Of a DNA stretch of 64,000 nt, positions 63,092-64,000 are shown piece after piece. The notes below the pieces were generated by a model. The model was not told where the DNA came from. It worked only from the letters and a program-made list of their open reading frames with translations, and made no database searches. The translations under genes were made by a program, and so were the position numbers. Source of the stretch: Flexivirga aerilata. Its GTDB lineage: Bacteria; Actinomycetota; Actinomycetes; Actinomycetales; Dermatophilaceae. Each line of letters opens with the position of its first letter. Positions within the stretch are counted from its first letter, which is position 1. The stretch is taken from NCBI RefSeq assembly GCF_013002715.1, contig NZ_JABENB010000001.1, forward strand, positions 1,364,001-1,428,000. Reading direction: 5' to 3'.

Positions 63092-64000
63092 CAGCGGGCT
63101 CCCTCCGTGCGCACGTCGAAGGCATCGCGCAGTGCGTCGCCGAGCAGCGTCGCGCCCAGGATGATCAGCAGCAGCGCGATCGAGGGAACGATCAGGTAAC
63201 CGGCGTCGGCACCGGTGTAGGTCCAGGTGATCGACTGGCCGATCAGCACGCCGAGGTCCGGCGAACTCGGGTCGAGGCCGACGCCGAGGAAGCTCAGGCC
63301 GGCCGAGACCGCGACCGTCGCCGGAAAGCTCAGGGCGACCACGACTGCGAGGGTGCCGACCAGATTGGGGAGCAACTCGCTGACGAAGACGCGGTGCAGG
63401 GGAGTGCCGGATGCCCTTGCGGCGTCGATGAATTCGCGAGCCGCTAGCTGTCGCGTCTGCGTGTGGATCAGGCGTGCGGTGCCGACCCAGCCGAACGCGG
63501 CGAGCACCACGGTCAGCACGACGGGCTTGGGGATGCTGGCGGGCACGATGAGCTGGAGGGCGATCAGGAACAGCAGGGTGGGGAAGCCGAACATGAAGTC
63601 GACGAATCGACCGAGAGTCGCCTCGAACCAGCCGCCGAGATAACCCATCGCCATCCCGATTGTCGTGCCGATGATCACCGAGATCACGGTCGCCGCGATG
63701 GCGATGAGCACTGTGGTCCGGATGCCGTAGACGACCAGGGCGAAGAGGTCACGACCGGTGCCCGGCTCGGCACCGAACCAGTGCGCCCCGCTCACCCCAC
63801 CGAAGCTGCCGAAGGGGTTGCCGCCGTTGTTGCCGTCGACCAGGTCTCCGTGGAAGGCGTGCGGATCCTGCCCCTCGAGCGCCGCGAGCAGTGGCGCGCA
63901 CAACCCGGCGAGCAGCACCAGCAACAGGATGAGCGCGCCCGCCCGGCCGCTCCAGGACCGGCCGGTGCGCCGCAGCGCGAGGGAGAGCGGTGAGCGGGTG
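63091..64000 (-). CDS. Peptide-type ABC transporter permease 2 (DppC/OppC-like), partial
   Basis: At least 303 residues; the frame stays open to the window edge, so the N-terminus is missing. DppC features: HWFGAEPGTGRDLFALVVYG (usually HxxGTDxxGRD), EAA loop REFIDAARASGTPLHRV. The substrate-binding protein gene is probably beyond 64000. The transported peptide or nickel cannot be named. Confidence 0.92.
   Translation of the reverse strand, partial: TRSPLSLALRRTGRSWSGRAGALILLLVLLAGLCAPLLAALEGQDPHAFHGDLVDGNNGGNPFGSFGGVSGAHWFGAEPGTGRDLFALVVYGIRTTVLIAIAATVISVIIGTTIGMAMGYLGGWFEATLGRFVDFMFGFPTLLFLIALQLIVPASIPKPVVLTVVLAAFGWVGTARLIHTQTRQLAAREFIDAARASGTPLHRVFVSELLPNLVGTLAVVVALSFPATVAVSAGLSFLGVGLDPSSPDLGVLIGQSITWTYTGADAGYLIVPSIALLLIILGATLLGDALRDAFDVRTEGAR

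Overview
The window reads as a chromosome segment of a high-GC Gram-positive bacterium (Actinomycetota). Most genes have about 70% GC, and GTG starts and ATGA-type overlaps are frequent. The run tRNA-Thr, tRNA-Met, rpmG, hadA, hadB, murB ... tRNA-Trp, secE, nusG, rplK, rplA is a known actinobacterial gene order. The absence of obvious mycolate genes and the mix of LAL/LuxR, urease (ureABCFGD order), Eis-like and Tat-secreted phosphoesterase genes suggest a member of Micrococcales (Dermatophilaceae/Intrasporangiaceae-like). That placement is inference and was not tested.

Layout. 1-3.3 kb: 3' end of a nuo (complex I) operon, nuoL(partial)-nuoM-nuoN. 3.3-11.5 kb: htpX, a frameshifted pepN coupled to a serine beta-lactamase-fold gene, a large LAL-type LuxR regulator with a small partner ORF, and a membrane protein. 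11.6-15.4 kb: a lipid-type set (MaoC dehydratase, FabG-like SDR, quinone oxidoreductase, second SDR) read away from a TetR gene. 15.5-19.7 kb: two secreted phosphoesterases. 19.8-22.5 kb: DyP-type peroxidase, YajQ, tRNA-Tyr, MerR regulator. 22.6-28.8 kb: complete urease operon ureABCFGD followed by an NCS1-type permease. 28.8-31.2 kb: DMT and MFS exporters. 31.4-37.8 kb: acyl-CoA oxidase and TetR, divergent from fadA2-fabG4-htdX. 37.9-47.4 kb: tRNAs, rpmG, hadAB, murB, adenosine deaminase, a secreted ricin-domain protein, tRNA-Trp, secE, nusG, rplK, rplA. 47.4-50.7 kb: a lower-GC accessory patch (HxlR regulator, NmrA-like reductase, AfsA-like hotdog protein, truncated MFS gene). 50.8-54.3 kb: Eis-like acetyltransferase, secreted lipase, secreted GH18 enzyme. 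54.4-59.3 kb: methylmalonyl-CoA mutase operon mutA-mutB-meaB. 59.4-60.3 kb: two decayed gene fragments. 60.3-64.0 kb: an oligopeptide-type ABC transporter, cut by the window end.

The most unusual signals are in non-coding DNA: a symmetric 70-bp inverted repeat with perfect 21-bp inner arms downstream of rpmG; two copies of a REP-like hairpin 37 kb apart, one followed by a 15-G run; a 90-bp tandem duplication between rplK and rplA that copies the rplK stop region; a 51-bp tandem repeat between convergent genes; and three 13-bp palindromes on an exact 16-bp period in front of the FabG-like gene. Three loci look broken: pepN (single frameshift), a TetR gene facing a surface-protein fragment with both 5' ends gone, and the AfsA-like/MFS junction. 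No CRISPR array, transposase or phage gene was recognised, and no wholly new multi-gene system could be demonstrated.
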